Both the position numbers and the translations under genes were made by a program. DNA of 21,152 nt, taken from positions 1-21,152 of the forward strand of contig JASLBL010000507.1 of NCBI GenBank assembly GCA_030146615.1. Reading direction: 5' to 3'. Origin of the DNA: Actinomycetes bacterium (GTDB lineage Bacteria > Actinomycetota > CALGFH01). The notes under the pieces are model-generated. The model saw nothing but the letters and a program-made list of their open reading frames with translations, had not been told where the DNA came from and did no database searches. Shown piece after piece: positions 1 to 6,060 of the stretch. Within the stretch, counting starts at the first letter, position 1. Each line of letters begins with the position of its first letter.

Positions 1-16
1 CCCGTCCGGTGGCGCC

Positions 17-40
17 TCGCCAGACGATCCTGACTGGCGA
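17..40. repeat. short inverted repeat at the left edge
   Basis: TCGCCAG (17-23) is repeated in inverted orientation as CTGGCGA (34-40) with a 10-base loop. It could be the terminator of a gene lying left of the window, but there is no T-run and the stem is only 7 bp. I see nothing else in bases 1-181 ahead of the glycosyltransferase remnant. Confidence 0.25.
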
Positions 41-181
41 CCTCACTGAACCACCTCGCCCATGGCGACATTCATCAGGGTTCATCGGGATCCAGGCGCC
101 GCCCACCGAAGCGTCAAAACATCTCAGCGACGGACCACTAGCGATCGACCGACACCAGGAGCAAGCAGGAGCCAGGCCAGC

Positions 182-850
182 ATGAACATCACCATCCTGA
201 CGGTCGGCCCGCGCGGGGATGTGCAGCCTACCTGGCCCTGGCTGGCGGGCTCCGCCGGGCCGGGGGAGCAGCTGGGCTGGCAGCCCTTCCGCCGCCATTT
301 CAACCACTGGCGGCGTCAGCGTCTGGGGCTGGCGCCGGTGGGGCTGCTCGGCCCGGGCCGGTACCAGCGGCGCCGCCGCCAGCCGGTGCTGTACGGCTAC
401 AGCTCCAGCGTCGTTCCTAGGCCGCGAGACTGGGGCAGCCACCTGCACGTCACCGGCTACTGGTTCCCCGATCCCGATCCCGCCTGGCAGCCCCGCCCGC
501 CCTCACCCGGTTCCTCCGGGCTGGCCTGCCGCCGGTGTATGTCGGCTTTGGCAGCATGACCGACCGCGACCCGCCGGGCTGGCCCGCACCGCCATGGCCG
601 CCCTGCGCCGGGTCGGCTGTCGCCGGGGTGCTGGCCCGCGGCTGGGCCGCCCTGACTGGCGCCAGGGACGATGACGACCTCGTGGTGGTCGACGAGCTCC
701 CCCGCCAAATGCTGACCGTGGACCGCCTGGCCGCCGCCATCCAGGCGGCCGTGACCGACCCGGCCATGCGGGCCCGAGCGGCAGTCCTGGGCCGCCGCAT
801 CCAAGCCGAGGACGGCGTCACCCGCGCCGTCCAGGCCGTCCAGAGTCACC
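182..850 (+). pseudogene. eroded GT1-type (sterol/macrolide-like) glycosyltransferase
   Basis: The intact family is a GT-B fold enzyme that moves a sugar from a nucleotide sugar to a lipid or small-molecule acceptor. The N-terminal signature ITILTVGPRGDVQP starts at the ATG at 182. It is followed almost at once by a mid-protein block (GWQPFRRHFNHWRRQRLGL), so about 100 residues of the acceptor domain are missing. The VTGYW block follows near 450. The reading then shifts frame near 490 to give LPPVYVGFGSMTDRD, shifts again for an AALRRVG-like helix near 595-620, and returns for GVLARGW. ELP (about 700) is joined directly to a C-terminal block (LTVDRLAAAI), skipping the stretch that normally carries the HHGG nucleotide-sugar motif. 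Three frame changes plus two internal deletions make a functional enzyme very unlikely. The family call comes from recognised motifs. Confidence 0.75.
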
Positions 851-1056
851 ACGCCCTGGATGAGCAAGCACCGGAGGCGACGTCGGTTGCTCCCAGCCAG
901 GGAAGGGCTCGAGCACCGTCCAGGGAGGTGAGGTAGGCGACGGTAACGGTCAAAGATGAGCTCAAGGCCGCGCCCGCCGAGTTGATCGAGCTCGGCTACA
1001 GCTGCCGGCCGGGCTCCCGCCGTCCCACGAGGCGCGGGAACCCTGCGTGCCACTTC

Positions 1057-1086
1057 CTAACGTGATATCTTCTTCAAACTCGTTAG
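1057..1086. promoter_or_regulatory. inverted repeat, possible operator of the ABM/DUF6194/CGNR operon
   Basis: CTAACG (1057-1062) and CGTTAG (1081-1086) form a perfect 6-bp inverted repeat with an 18-base, locally AT-rich spacer. It sits immediately upstream of the Shine-Dalgarno sequence of the gene starting at 1099, where a repressor would block transcription. The arms are short, so this is only a candidate. The rest of the 937-1098 gap shows nothing recognisable. Confidence 0.35.
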
Positions 1087-1098
1087 AGAGGAGCCGTG

Positions 1099-1437
1099 AT
1101 GGACGCCGGAACAAAGGTGCTCGAGCTCGTCGTCTACAAGCTGCACGAGGGAGTATCTCGCGAGCAGTTCCTCGGCACGAACGACGCCGTCTCGAGCTGG
1201 ATCAGCCAGCAGCCCGGATTCATCTCCCGTGAGCTGGTGCATGACGCCGAGGGCGACCGCTGGGTCGACGTCATCTGGTGGGCGACACTTGAGCAGGCCC
1301 AGACCGCCAGCGAGCGGTCGATAACGTCCGAGTCGTGCTCGCCGATGTTCGCCCTGATCGACATGGAGTCGGCGCTGATGCTCCACGGCACACCGGCGAT
1401 CAACCGCGTCGACGCGGCCACGCCGGTGCGGGCCTAG
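1099..1437 (+). CDS. antibiotic biosynthesis monooxygenase (ABM)-like dimeric alpha/beta-barrel protein
   Basis: A 112-residue protein, the usual size of a single ferredoxin-like ABM domain. These fold as dimeric alpha/beta barrels and act as cofactor-free monooxygenases or ligand-binding proteins in the cytoplasm. The N-terminal strand VLELVVYKL, the helix ending EQFLGTND, the QQPGFISREL turn and the WVDVIWWATLEQA strand-helix are the typical order. The codon before the ATG is GTG (1096), but AGAGGAG at 1087-1093 gives normal spacing only to the ATG at 1099. No substrate can be read from the sequence. It is the first gene of a compact operon: the DUF6194 gene begins 10 bases after its stop. 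Fold assignment is fairly secure and function is not. Confidence 0.7.
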   Translation: MDAGTKVLELVVYKLHEGVSREQFLGTNDAVSSWISQQPGFISRELVHDAEGDRWVDVIWWATLEQAQTASERSITSESCSPMFALIDMESALMLHGTPAINRVDAATPVRA

Positions 1438-1447
1438 CCATCGGCGC

Positions 1448-1930
1448 ATGGCGAGCCGACCCCTCCTCCCCGCCCTCGAGCCCGAGGAGCTCCGCAGCGA
1501 TCTCCTCGGGCTCGACCCCGGCCTCCGACGCGAGGCCTACGACGGCGAGGGCTCGGTCTTCCCCAACCCCGGCGGCGTCGCGCCGCTGGGCGCCATCTTC
1601 GCCTCGATCACAGACCGCGACGGGCCCAACGACAAGGCGGCCAAACTGTCGCGCCAGGGCGTCGACCGCTTGGCCTTCTGCCTCACCCCCGATCGGTTCG
1701 CCGAGCGCTTGGGCCAGAGGCCGCACCGTCCGCCCAAGGGCGGCCTGGTCGACCTCGCCGGCTACGACCTGACCCGCCTGGGCGAGCGGACGGCCCATCC
1801 GGTCGACGTCTGGATGCCTTGGGTGCAGCTCCTGTCGCCGTCGCGGCCCCAGTACGAATCGCTGCAGCCGCTGCTTGCCGAGTCGCTTGAGGTCGTCAAG
1901 GGGACGTGGACCCTGAGGATGGCCGGCTGA
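1448..1930 (+). CDS. DUF6194 family protein
   Basis: A 160-residue soluble protein. The spaced features FASITDRDGPND (about 51-62), the LSRQGVDRLAF segment (67-77), HPVDVWMPWVQLLSPS (117-132) and a final PLLAES helix (141-146) agree with the actinobacterial DUF6194 family, whose biochemical role is unknown. The family's usual N-terminal segment with a wGd/fYdP motif is only weakly present, so the N-terminus may be short or divergent. The gene lies 10 bases after the ABM-like gene. Its TGA stop (1928-1930) shares its last base with the ATG of the CGNR gene, which points to translational coupling. There are no membrane segments or signal peptide. Confidence 0.6.
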   Translation: MASRPLLPALEPEELRSDLLGLDPGLRREAYDGEGSVFPNPGGVAPLGAIFASITDRDGPNDKAAKLSRQGVDRLAFCLTPDRFAERLGQRPHRPPKGGLVDLAGYDLTRLGERTAHPVDVWMPWVQLLSPSRPQYESLQPLLAESLEVVKGTWTLRMAG

Positions 1931-2517
1931 TGCTCGAGGTGACCTGGGAGTGGATCGCGCTCGACACGGCCGCCCTCGACGTGGCCAACACCGTCGCCGT
2001 CGACAAGGGCGTCGAGCACGACCTGCTCGCTCCCGCCGGCGACTACGAGCGTTGGGCCCAGGCCGCGGCCCAGTCGCCGGAGCTGACGCCCGACGAGGCG
2101 GCGGCCATCACGGCCGCGCGGCCGCGGGTGCTTGCGTTGCGTGAGCACATTCGCGCCGTGTTGCACGCCACCGCCACTGGTGAGCCGCTGCCTGGGGCGG
2201 CGGTCGCGGCCCTGAACAGGGTCAGCCGCGCGGCGGCGCAGTGGCCCGAACTCGGCCACGGCCGCCAGATCCAGCAGCACGCCCTCGGCGATGCCGTCCA
2301 GCGCCTACTCGCCCACTACGCCCGCTCGACGATGGAGATCGCCGCCGGCGGCAGCGCCAAGCTGCGCGTCTGCGGAGCGCCGTCGTGCGGCATGTTCTAC
2401 CGGCCCCGGCGCCGCCAACAGCGTTGGTGTTCAGAGCCGTGCGGCACCCGCGCCCGCGTCGCCCGCCACTACCGCGCCCATCACAAGTCCAGCCCGCCGC
2501 CCCCAACCCGGCGTTGA
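1930..2517 (+). CDS. ABATE/CGNR zinc-finger transcription regulator
   Basis: A 195-residue protein with an N-terminal ABATE-type domain (ALDVANTVAV, then an acidic LTPDEAAAI helix and a long LREHIRAVL helix). The C-terminal treble-clef finger has cysteines near residues 148, 153, 167 and 171, in the motifs CGAPSC and WCSEPCGTR, followed by a basic helix. The diagnostic CGNR reads CGTR here, a conservative variant. The family is thought to bind DNA and regulate small-molecule stress genes, so it may control this operon. I place the start at 1930 because the TGATG overlap couples it to the DUF6194 gene; an in-frame GTG at 1906 has an unfavourably close purine tract. Its last 37 bases overlap the end of the convergent MarR gene. 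Confidence 0.8.
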   Translation: MLEVTWEWIALDTAALDVANTVAVDKGVEHDLLAPAGDYERWAQAAAQSPELTPDEAAAITAARPRVLALREHIRAVLHATATGEPLPGAAVAALNRVSRAAAQWPELGHGRQIQQHALGDAVQRLLAHYARSTMEIAAGGSAKLRVCGAPSCGMFYRPRRRQQRWCSEPCGTRARVARHYRAHHKSSPPPPTRR

Positions 2518-2969
2518 GGTGGCCGCTCGCCGCCAGGCGAGCTGTCGATGGTTGGGCCCCAGTCGGCCTCCAAGGCCTGACGGAGGGCCTGAACCTGGTC
2601 TCGACCGAGTCGTTGGGCCAGCTCGCCCTCGAGCTTGGCCAGGGTGGTCTTGGCCACCCCGATGCTGTCGCGGCCGCGGTCGGTGGGCACGACCAGCTTG
2701 GCGCTGCGGTTGGTGGGGTCCGGGACCAACCTGACCAGGCCGAGCCGCTGGAGCTCCTGGACCGTCTGATGGACGGCCTGGCGGGAGATGCCGGCCCGTC
2801 GGGCGATCTCAGCAGTCCGAGTGCCGCCGGGGTCCAGCTGGGCGAAGACCAGGGAGTGGGCGCGGGTGAGCTCGGGCCAGCCGGCGGCGTGCAAGGCGGC
2901 GATGAGACTCTCGTCGAACCAGCGGAAGGCCCGCAACAGCAGCTGGCCAAGGTTGACCGGCTCGGCCAT
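2481..2969 (-). CDS. MarR-family transcription regulator
   Basis: A 162-residue winged-helix regulator. The wHTH runs from about 40 to 100: RTAEIARRAGISRQAVHQTV is the helix-turn-helix, ELQRLGLVRLVPDPTNRSA leads into the wing, and LVVPTDRG closes it. Helices on both sides would form the dimer interface. The start is the ATG at 2969, preceded by an excellent AGGAGGTGGG; the reading frame is open to a GTG at 2999, but that would begin inside the operator. The last 18 or so residues (rich in Gly, Pro and Arg) are antisense to the end of the CGNR gene and look like a run-on tail. It is divergent from the SRPBCC gene. Two dyads in the shared control region make it the likely repressor of itself and that gene. 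Effector unknown. Confidence 0.88.
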   Translation of the reverse strand: MAEPVNLGQLLLRAFRWFDESLIAALHAAGWPELTRAHSLVFAQLDPGGTRTAEIARRAGISRQAVHQTVQELQRLGLVRLVPDPTNRSAKLVVPTDRGRDSIGVAKTTLAKLEGELAQRLGRDQVQALRQALEADWGPTIDSSPGGERPPQRRVGGGGLDL

Positions 2970-2979
2970 CCCACCTCCT

Positions 2980-3000
2980 AGCGTCAGGCACCTTGACACT
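2980..3000. promoter_or_regulatory. MarR operator copy 1 (21-bp imperfect dyad)
   Basis: AGCGTCAGG (2980-2988), CAC, CTTGACACT (2992-3000): the same 21-bp plan as the perfect dyad at 3029, with two arm mismatches. It lies just before the MarR Shine-Dalgarno and overlaps the proposed -35 of the rightward promoter. A separate perfect 12-bp palindrome, GACACTAGTGTC (2995-3006), overlaps its right end. Confidence 0.7.
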
Positions 3001-3021
3001 AGTGTCGGTGATGGCTACCCT
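2993..3021 (+). promoter_or_regulatory. probable promoter of the SRPBCC gene
   Basis: TTGACA (2993-2998) and TACCCT (3016-3021) are separated by exactly 17 bases, a good sigma-70-type arrangement. Transcription would start near 3028, at the edge of operator copy 2. Copy 1 covers the -35 element, so repressor at either dyad should block it. Confidence 0.55.
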
Positions 3022-3028
3022 CATCGCA

Positions 3029-3049
3029 AGCGTCAAGGAGCTTGACGCT
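3029..3049. promoter_or_regulatory. MarR operator copy 2 (21-bp perfect dyad)
   Basis: AGCGTCAAG (3029-3037), GAG, CTTGACGCT (3041-3049) is a perfect inverted repeat with 9-base arms. Its centre is 49 bp from the centre of copy 1. It sits at the predicted transcription start of the SRPBCC gene and upstream of its Shine-Dalgarno. Repetition of the same sequence in this divergent gap is strong evidence of a specific regulator site. That the regulator is the adjacent MarR protein is inference. Confidence 0.75.
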
Positions 3050-3065
3050 AAGGAGAGGAGGCAGC

Positions 3066-3509
3066 ATGGCCACCCTGCAGACCCACACCGTCACCGTCAC
3101 CATCAACGCGCCGCTCGTCCAGGTGGCAGCCGACCTGGCCGACCCCACCACCCACCCTGAGTGGGCGACCGAGTTCTACGCCGGACCGGTCCGCCCCACC
3201 GAGGGCGGGGAGTTCATCGCTCCGGTGCCGATGATGGGCGGCCAGGTGCGGCACAAGATCGACGCCGACATCGCCCGGGGGATCCTGGACCTGTACTTCG
3301 CCCCCACAGGGGCGCCCTACGGCCCACCCATCCCGGTCCGGCTGGTCCCCAACAGCGACGGGGTGGACGTGCTCTGGACCCTGGCCCGGTTCCCGGGGGT
3401 CAGCGACCAGGCCTGGCAGCAGGGCCTGGCCGCCATGGCCCGCGAGCTCCAGGCCCTCAAGCGCCGCCACGAACCCCAGGCCCCCACCAACCGTCCACCC
3501 ACCCCGTAG
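3066..3509 (+). CDS. SRPBCC (START/polyketide cyclase-like) protein
   Basis: A 147-residue protein of the helix-grip SRPBCC fold, whose members bind or transform hydrophobic ligands in a deep pocket. The N-terminal strand TVTVTINAPLVQVAADLADP, the WATEFYAGPV segment and the long C-terminal helix (QQGLAAMARELQALKRRHE, about 119-137) are the usual landmarks. The tail after that helix is Pro-rich and low in complexity. The ATG at 3066 follows AGGAGAGGAGG; an upstream in-frame start at 3042 lies inside the operator and is unlikely. It is divergent from the MarR gene and presumably induced when that regulator binds its ligand, suggesting a role in handling the same small molecule. Ligand unknown. 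Confidence 0.75.
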   Translation: MATLQTHTVTVTINAPLVQVAADLADPTTHPEWATEFYAGPVRPTEGGEFIAPVPMMGGQVRHKIDADIARGILDLYFAPTGAPYGPPIPVRLVPNSDGVDVLWTLARFPGVSDQAWQQGLAAMARELQALKRRHEPQAPTNRPPTP

Positions 3510-3547
3510 CCAACCCGCCCGGCGAACACCCCGGCTGGACCGCCCAG

Positions 3548-3567
3548 GAGGACGCGGCTGCGTCCTC
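3548..3567 (+). terminator. hairpin after the SRPBCC gene
   Basis: GAGGACGC (3548-3555) and GCGTCCTC (3560-3567) form a perfect 8-bp stem with a GGCT loop, extendable by a G-T and an A-T pair, 38 bases after the stop. It is followed by a weak T-containing stretch (TTGGTGCCTTT). Probable transcription terminator. Confidence 0.5.
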
Positions 3568-3667
3568 TTGGTGCCTTTACACAGGCTGGTACACGGCAAG
3601 CGATAGATGCGCTCGGCGCTCGCCTGTGTCGCAGCCAGAGCCACACCACTGTCGGTTCTACGGTTCC

Positions 3668-3880
3668 GTCGGCCTCGGTCACCTCCCTATGGACATCCTT
3701 GGCAACGACGAGCACGTGGTCGTGCTGGGGAGCGCGAAAGCCACCGCCCGGGACGGGTCGAGCGCCGAGTGGAGGTGCTCCCAGATCTTCCACATCCGGG
3801 ACGGGAAGGCGACCGAGGTCTGGGGGATGGCCGAGAACGACGCCGCCGTCGACCCCTTCCTGGACGGCCTGCCCGACTGA
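3668..3880 (+). pseudogene. 3' remnant of a SnoaL-like / NTF2-fold protein
   Basis: About 70 codons ending in TGA at 3880 read as the C-terminal half of a SnoaL-like NTF2-fold protein: HLPMDILGNDEHVVVL, then a strand with IFHIRDGKATEVWGM, then the closing NDAAVDPFLDG. In complete relatives (about 110-140 residues) this is preceded by an N-terminal helix pair, for which I find no sequence in any frame upstream. The fragment has an internal ATG at 3689 but no Shine-Dalgarno. I read it as a truncated gene end left after a deletion. It is a recognisable fold with no predicted activity. Confidence 0.6.
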
Positions 3881-3915
3881 ACTCCGGCCAAGGTCCAGTC
3901 GGGCCCCGCCCTGGG

Positions 3916-4002
3916 GAGGGCGCCATCGCCGTCGTCTGGGCGATCGCTCTGTACGCGATCGTGTTCGGCGTCACCTTGTTGGCCCTCAGTGCCCGGCTTC
4001 GC
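3916..4002 (+). pseudogene. 3' remnant of an HdeD-like (DUF308) membrane protein
   Basis: About 29 codons encode a hydrophobic helix, AVVWAIALYAIVFGVTLLAL, followed by SARLR. This is very like the last transmembrane helix and positively charged exit of HdeD/DUF308 acid-stress membrane proteins, which normally have six helices. Nothing upstream belongs to the rest of the protein, and the reading frame runs on without a stop. One helix is thin evidence, so the family name is tentative. The pattern (a gene's last segment only) matches the SnoaL-like remnant just before it. Confidence 0.35.
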
Positions 4003-4123
4003 CAGCCCGGCGCCGCATCGACGGGACCCCCTGGGCGCCTTGAGTGCTGTCGGCACGTAGCGAAACGTAAGATCACCCGGCATGCCACCGCGGGCCCGTC
4101 ACCCCTTGAGGAGGTAGGGCAAG

Positions 4124-4753
4124 ATGAAGGTCACGATCGTTGGAGCAGGCAACATGGGCCGCGGCATTGGTACCCGCGTGGCCGCGGGCGGCCACCAGGT
4201 CCAGATCATCGACCGCGACCCAGCAGAAGCCCAGCGGCTCGCGGAGGACCTCGGCGGCTCGGCCACCGGGCTCGATCCCGGAGCGCCGTTCGCTGGTGAG
4301 ATGGTCGTCTTCGCCGTCTACTAACCCGGCATCAAGGACGCCGTCCGCCAGTACGCCGATCAGCTCGCCGGCAAAGTCGTGGTCGACATCACCAACCCGG
4401 TCGACACCCAGACCTGGGACCGGCTGGCAACCCCGCCCGGCAGCTCCTCGGCCGAGGAGACTCAGCAGCTCGTCCCCGAGGGCACGCCGGTGGTGAAGGC
4501 GTTCAACACCACCTTTGCCCCCACTCTCGTGGCCGGCGAGGTCGCCGGCCAGCAGCTCGACGTGCTGATCGCCGGGGACGACGAGGCCGCCAAGTAGAAG
4601 GTCGCCCAACTGGCCGCCGACGGCGGGCTACGCCCGGTGGACGTGGGACCGCTCGCCCGGGCCCAGCAGCTGGAGCAGCTCGGCTTCCTCCACATCGCCA
4701 TCCAGCAGCCGCTCAACCTCGGCTTCGCCAGCGCCATCAAGCTGCACCCCTGA
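4124..4753 (+). pseudogene. F420-dependent NADP oxidoreductase-like gene with two in-frame stops
   Basis: A full-length frame of 210 codons for an NADPH/F420H2 oxidoreductase-type Rossmann protein, which would shuttle hydride between NADP and F420. VTIVGAGNMGRGIG is the nucleotide-binding GxGxxG loop, followed by VVVDITNPVD and VVKAFNTTFAP, both typical. A strong GAGGAGGT (4108-4115) precedes the ATG. The frame is interrupted by TAA at 4322-4324, where relatives have a second Tyr of a YYPG-like turn, and by TAG at 4595-4597, where a Gln or Lys would be expected between two lysines. Each is one substitution from a sense codon and no frameshift is present. The C-terminal part (QPLNLGFASAIKLHP) is intact. 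Best read as a recently killed gene, or two base-call errors. Confidence 0.75.
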
Positions 4754-4890
4754 CCGCGCGGCGGCGGCGCTCACAGCTAGCTGCAATCTTGGAGGTACGA
4801 GCCCCGAGCAGCGTCAAAGAAGAGAACACCGAACTCATCCAAATCAGGCGAGGACGCCCCAACATAGGGACGGACTCGTACGTAGAAAAG
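4754..4890. other. non-coding stretch of different composition
   Basis: No gene is recognised. From about 4785 to 4890 the sequence is visibly less GC-rich than its surroundings. An open frame covers it, but I recognise no homology and it has no good Shine-Dalgarno. It ends at a perfect hairpin (4891-4932) and may be foreign or a remnant of an element. Confidence 0.3.
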
Positions 4891-4932
4891 CGGGGCGGGG
4901 TCACGCCCAACACCGCGCGTGACCCCGCCCCG
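4891..4932. repeat. perfect 16-bp inverted repeat (strong hairpin)
   Basis: CGGGGCGGGGTCACGC (4891-4906) and GCGTGACCCCGCCCCG (4917-4932) are exact inverted copies with a 10-base loop. The stem is very stable. On the minus strand it is followed by CTTTTC, and on the plus strand by CGTTAG, so it could terminate leftward transcription. No leftward gene lies immediately upstream. An element end is another possibility. Confidence 0.7.
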
Positions 4933-4973
4933 TTAGCTGTAGGAGTTTGGATCGTTGTTGATGCGGCTGATGG

Positions 4974-5461
4974 GTGGCTGTCCCCCGAGTGCGGTGTGGG
5001 CCGGAGATGGCGGCCCTGGCCCGCTTCCACACCGACGTGACCTGGACCGGCAGCATCAAGGCGGGCAGCATGGGCCCGGGCACGCCGGCCATGACCGCGG
5101 TCGGCTGGGGCAAACATGAGACCATCCAGAACGGCCGTTGGATCGTCGGCACCTACCAGCAGGACCAGTTCCTGCCCGACAACACGTTTGTGCTGACCTG
5201 GCAGTTGCACTGGGTCGCCGGCTGGGATCCCACCCCCGGCGAGTACCGGGCGACGCTCGCGGACAACGACGGGCATGCCGACGTCATGCACGGCTGGATC
5301 GAGGGGATCGGCTCACCTTCGAGACGATCGGTGACCGCCCGGTTCGCCTTCGCCTCGTCTGGGACAGGAGTAACCCGGCCGAGATGACCTGGAGGAACGA
5401 GATGTCAGTGGGCGGGGCGCCCTGGTCGCTGGCCGAGGAGTACCACTGCAGGCCTACATGA
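4974..5461 (+). pseudogene. frameshifted DUF1579-like protein gene
   Basis: The first frame (GTG at 4974) gives a segment with GPEMAALARF, VTWTGSIKAGSMGPGTPA, ETIQNGRWIVGTYQQDQF and YRATLADNDGHADVMHGWIE, resembling DUF1579 proteins of about 160 residues (beta-rich, lipocalin-like, unknown function). Near 5300, in GAGGGGATCGG, the frame must move by one base to continue as DRLTFETIGDRPVRLRLVW and AEEYHC, ending at TAG 5459-5461. One missing base in a G-run restores a single frame, so this may be a sequencing error rather than true decay. Nothing else in the frame is damaged. Start uncertain, with no clear Shine-Dalgarno. Confidence 0.6.
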
Positions 5462-5529
5462 TCTCCAACAGCGCCTGCACCTAGTGGGCTCATTCGGCTC
5501 ATCGGCCATCAGCTCCGAGGCCCAGTCGG

Positions 5530-6060
5530 TCAACCCGTGTGGTCACCGCCCTGTTCGGCCTGGGGCGAGAAGCCGGCTCCCATGGCATCGGCGATGCCGG
5601 CCGCCCACTGGCGAATCTCGGTCCAGTCCCGGAAGTCCCCCTCAGGGACGCGCAGGGCAGACACGATCGCCCTCTCAGGGAAGCTGAGCTGCTTGCGGAC
5701 CAGCTTGCCGGCGAACACCCGATGCTCCCGGGCGCCGGTGACGGCGAGGAGGTCGGCCACGTCGACGGGGTCTTCCTCAGGCTTGGGCGGGTCACCGACG
5801 GGGCCGCTGGAGAACAGCCACACCGGCCGGCCGGCCAGGGCGCCGGCGTGACGCTCGACCAGCTCCCGGGCCGGCTTCAGCCAGTGCCCGGCATACACCG
5901 CGCTGCCCACCACGACCGCGTCGTAGCCATCGACCCCCTCGACCTGCTCGGGCGGGAGCACCCTGGCCTCCAGCCCCTGCTCGCCCAGCACCTCGGCGAT
6001 CGCCGCGGCGATCTCTGCGGTGGCGCCGTACTTGGTCGCCGCCGTCACCAGCACCCGCAT
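5530..6060 (-). CDS. flavodoxin-domain protein (HemG-like)
   Basis: A 176-residue cytoplasmic protein with the flavodoxin fold, predicted to bind FMN. The first strand RVLVTAATKYGATAEIA supplies the phosphate loop (about 7-14), GSAVYAGHW (52-60) the second FMN loop and FSSGPVGDPP (83-92) the third. The length and the AATKYGAT loop resemble the menaquinone-dependent protoporphyrinogen dehydrogenase (HemG)-like group. That activity is a family possibility, not something the sequence proves. The ATG at 6060 shares its first base with the TGA of the upstream gene (TGATG on the minus strand) and has AGAGGAG six bases before it, so the pair is translationally coupled. Confidence 0.8.
   Translation of the reverse strand: MRVLVTAATKYGATAEIAAAIAEVLGEQGLEARVLPPEQVEGVDGYDAVVVGSAVYAGHWLKPARELVERHAGALAGRPVWLFSSGPVGDPPKPEEDPVDVADLLAVTGAREHRVFAGKLVRKQLSFPERAIVSALRVPEGDFRDWTEIRQWAAGIADAMGAGFSPQAEQGGDHTG

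Noticed and set aside
62..181. A start at 62 for the glycosyltransferase frame
   Set aside because: The 40 residues before MNITILTVG have no family resemblance, and the typical N-terminus begins at the ATG at 182.
2997..3006. The GACACTAGTGTC palindrome as a third operator
   Set aside because: Its sequence does not match the 21-bp dyads and it overlaps the -35; it may simply arise from the arm of copy 1, so I did not list it as a separate operator.
4322..4597. Stop-codon recoding or suppression in the F420-type reductase
   Set aside because: Two different stops (TAA and TAG) would need readthrough in one gene, while both codons end other genes in the window normally; mutation or error is simpler.
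4737..5291. A 184-codon minus-strand frame
   Set aside because: Lies opposite a DUF1579-like gene and across the orphan hairpin; no motif and no start signal.
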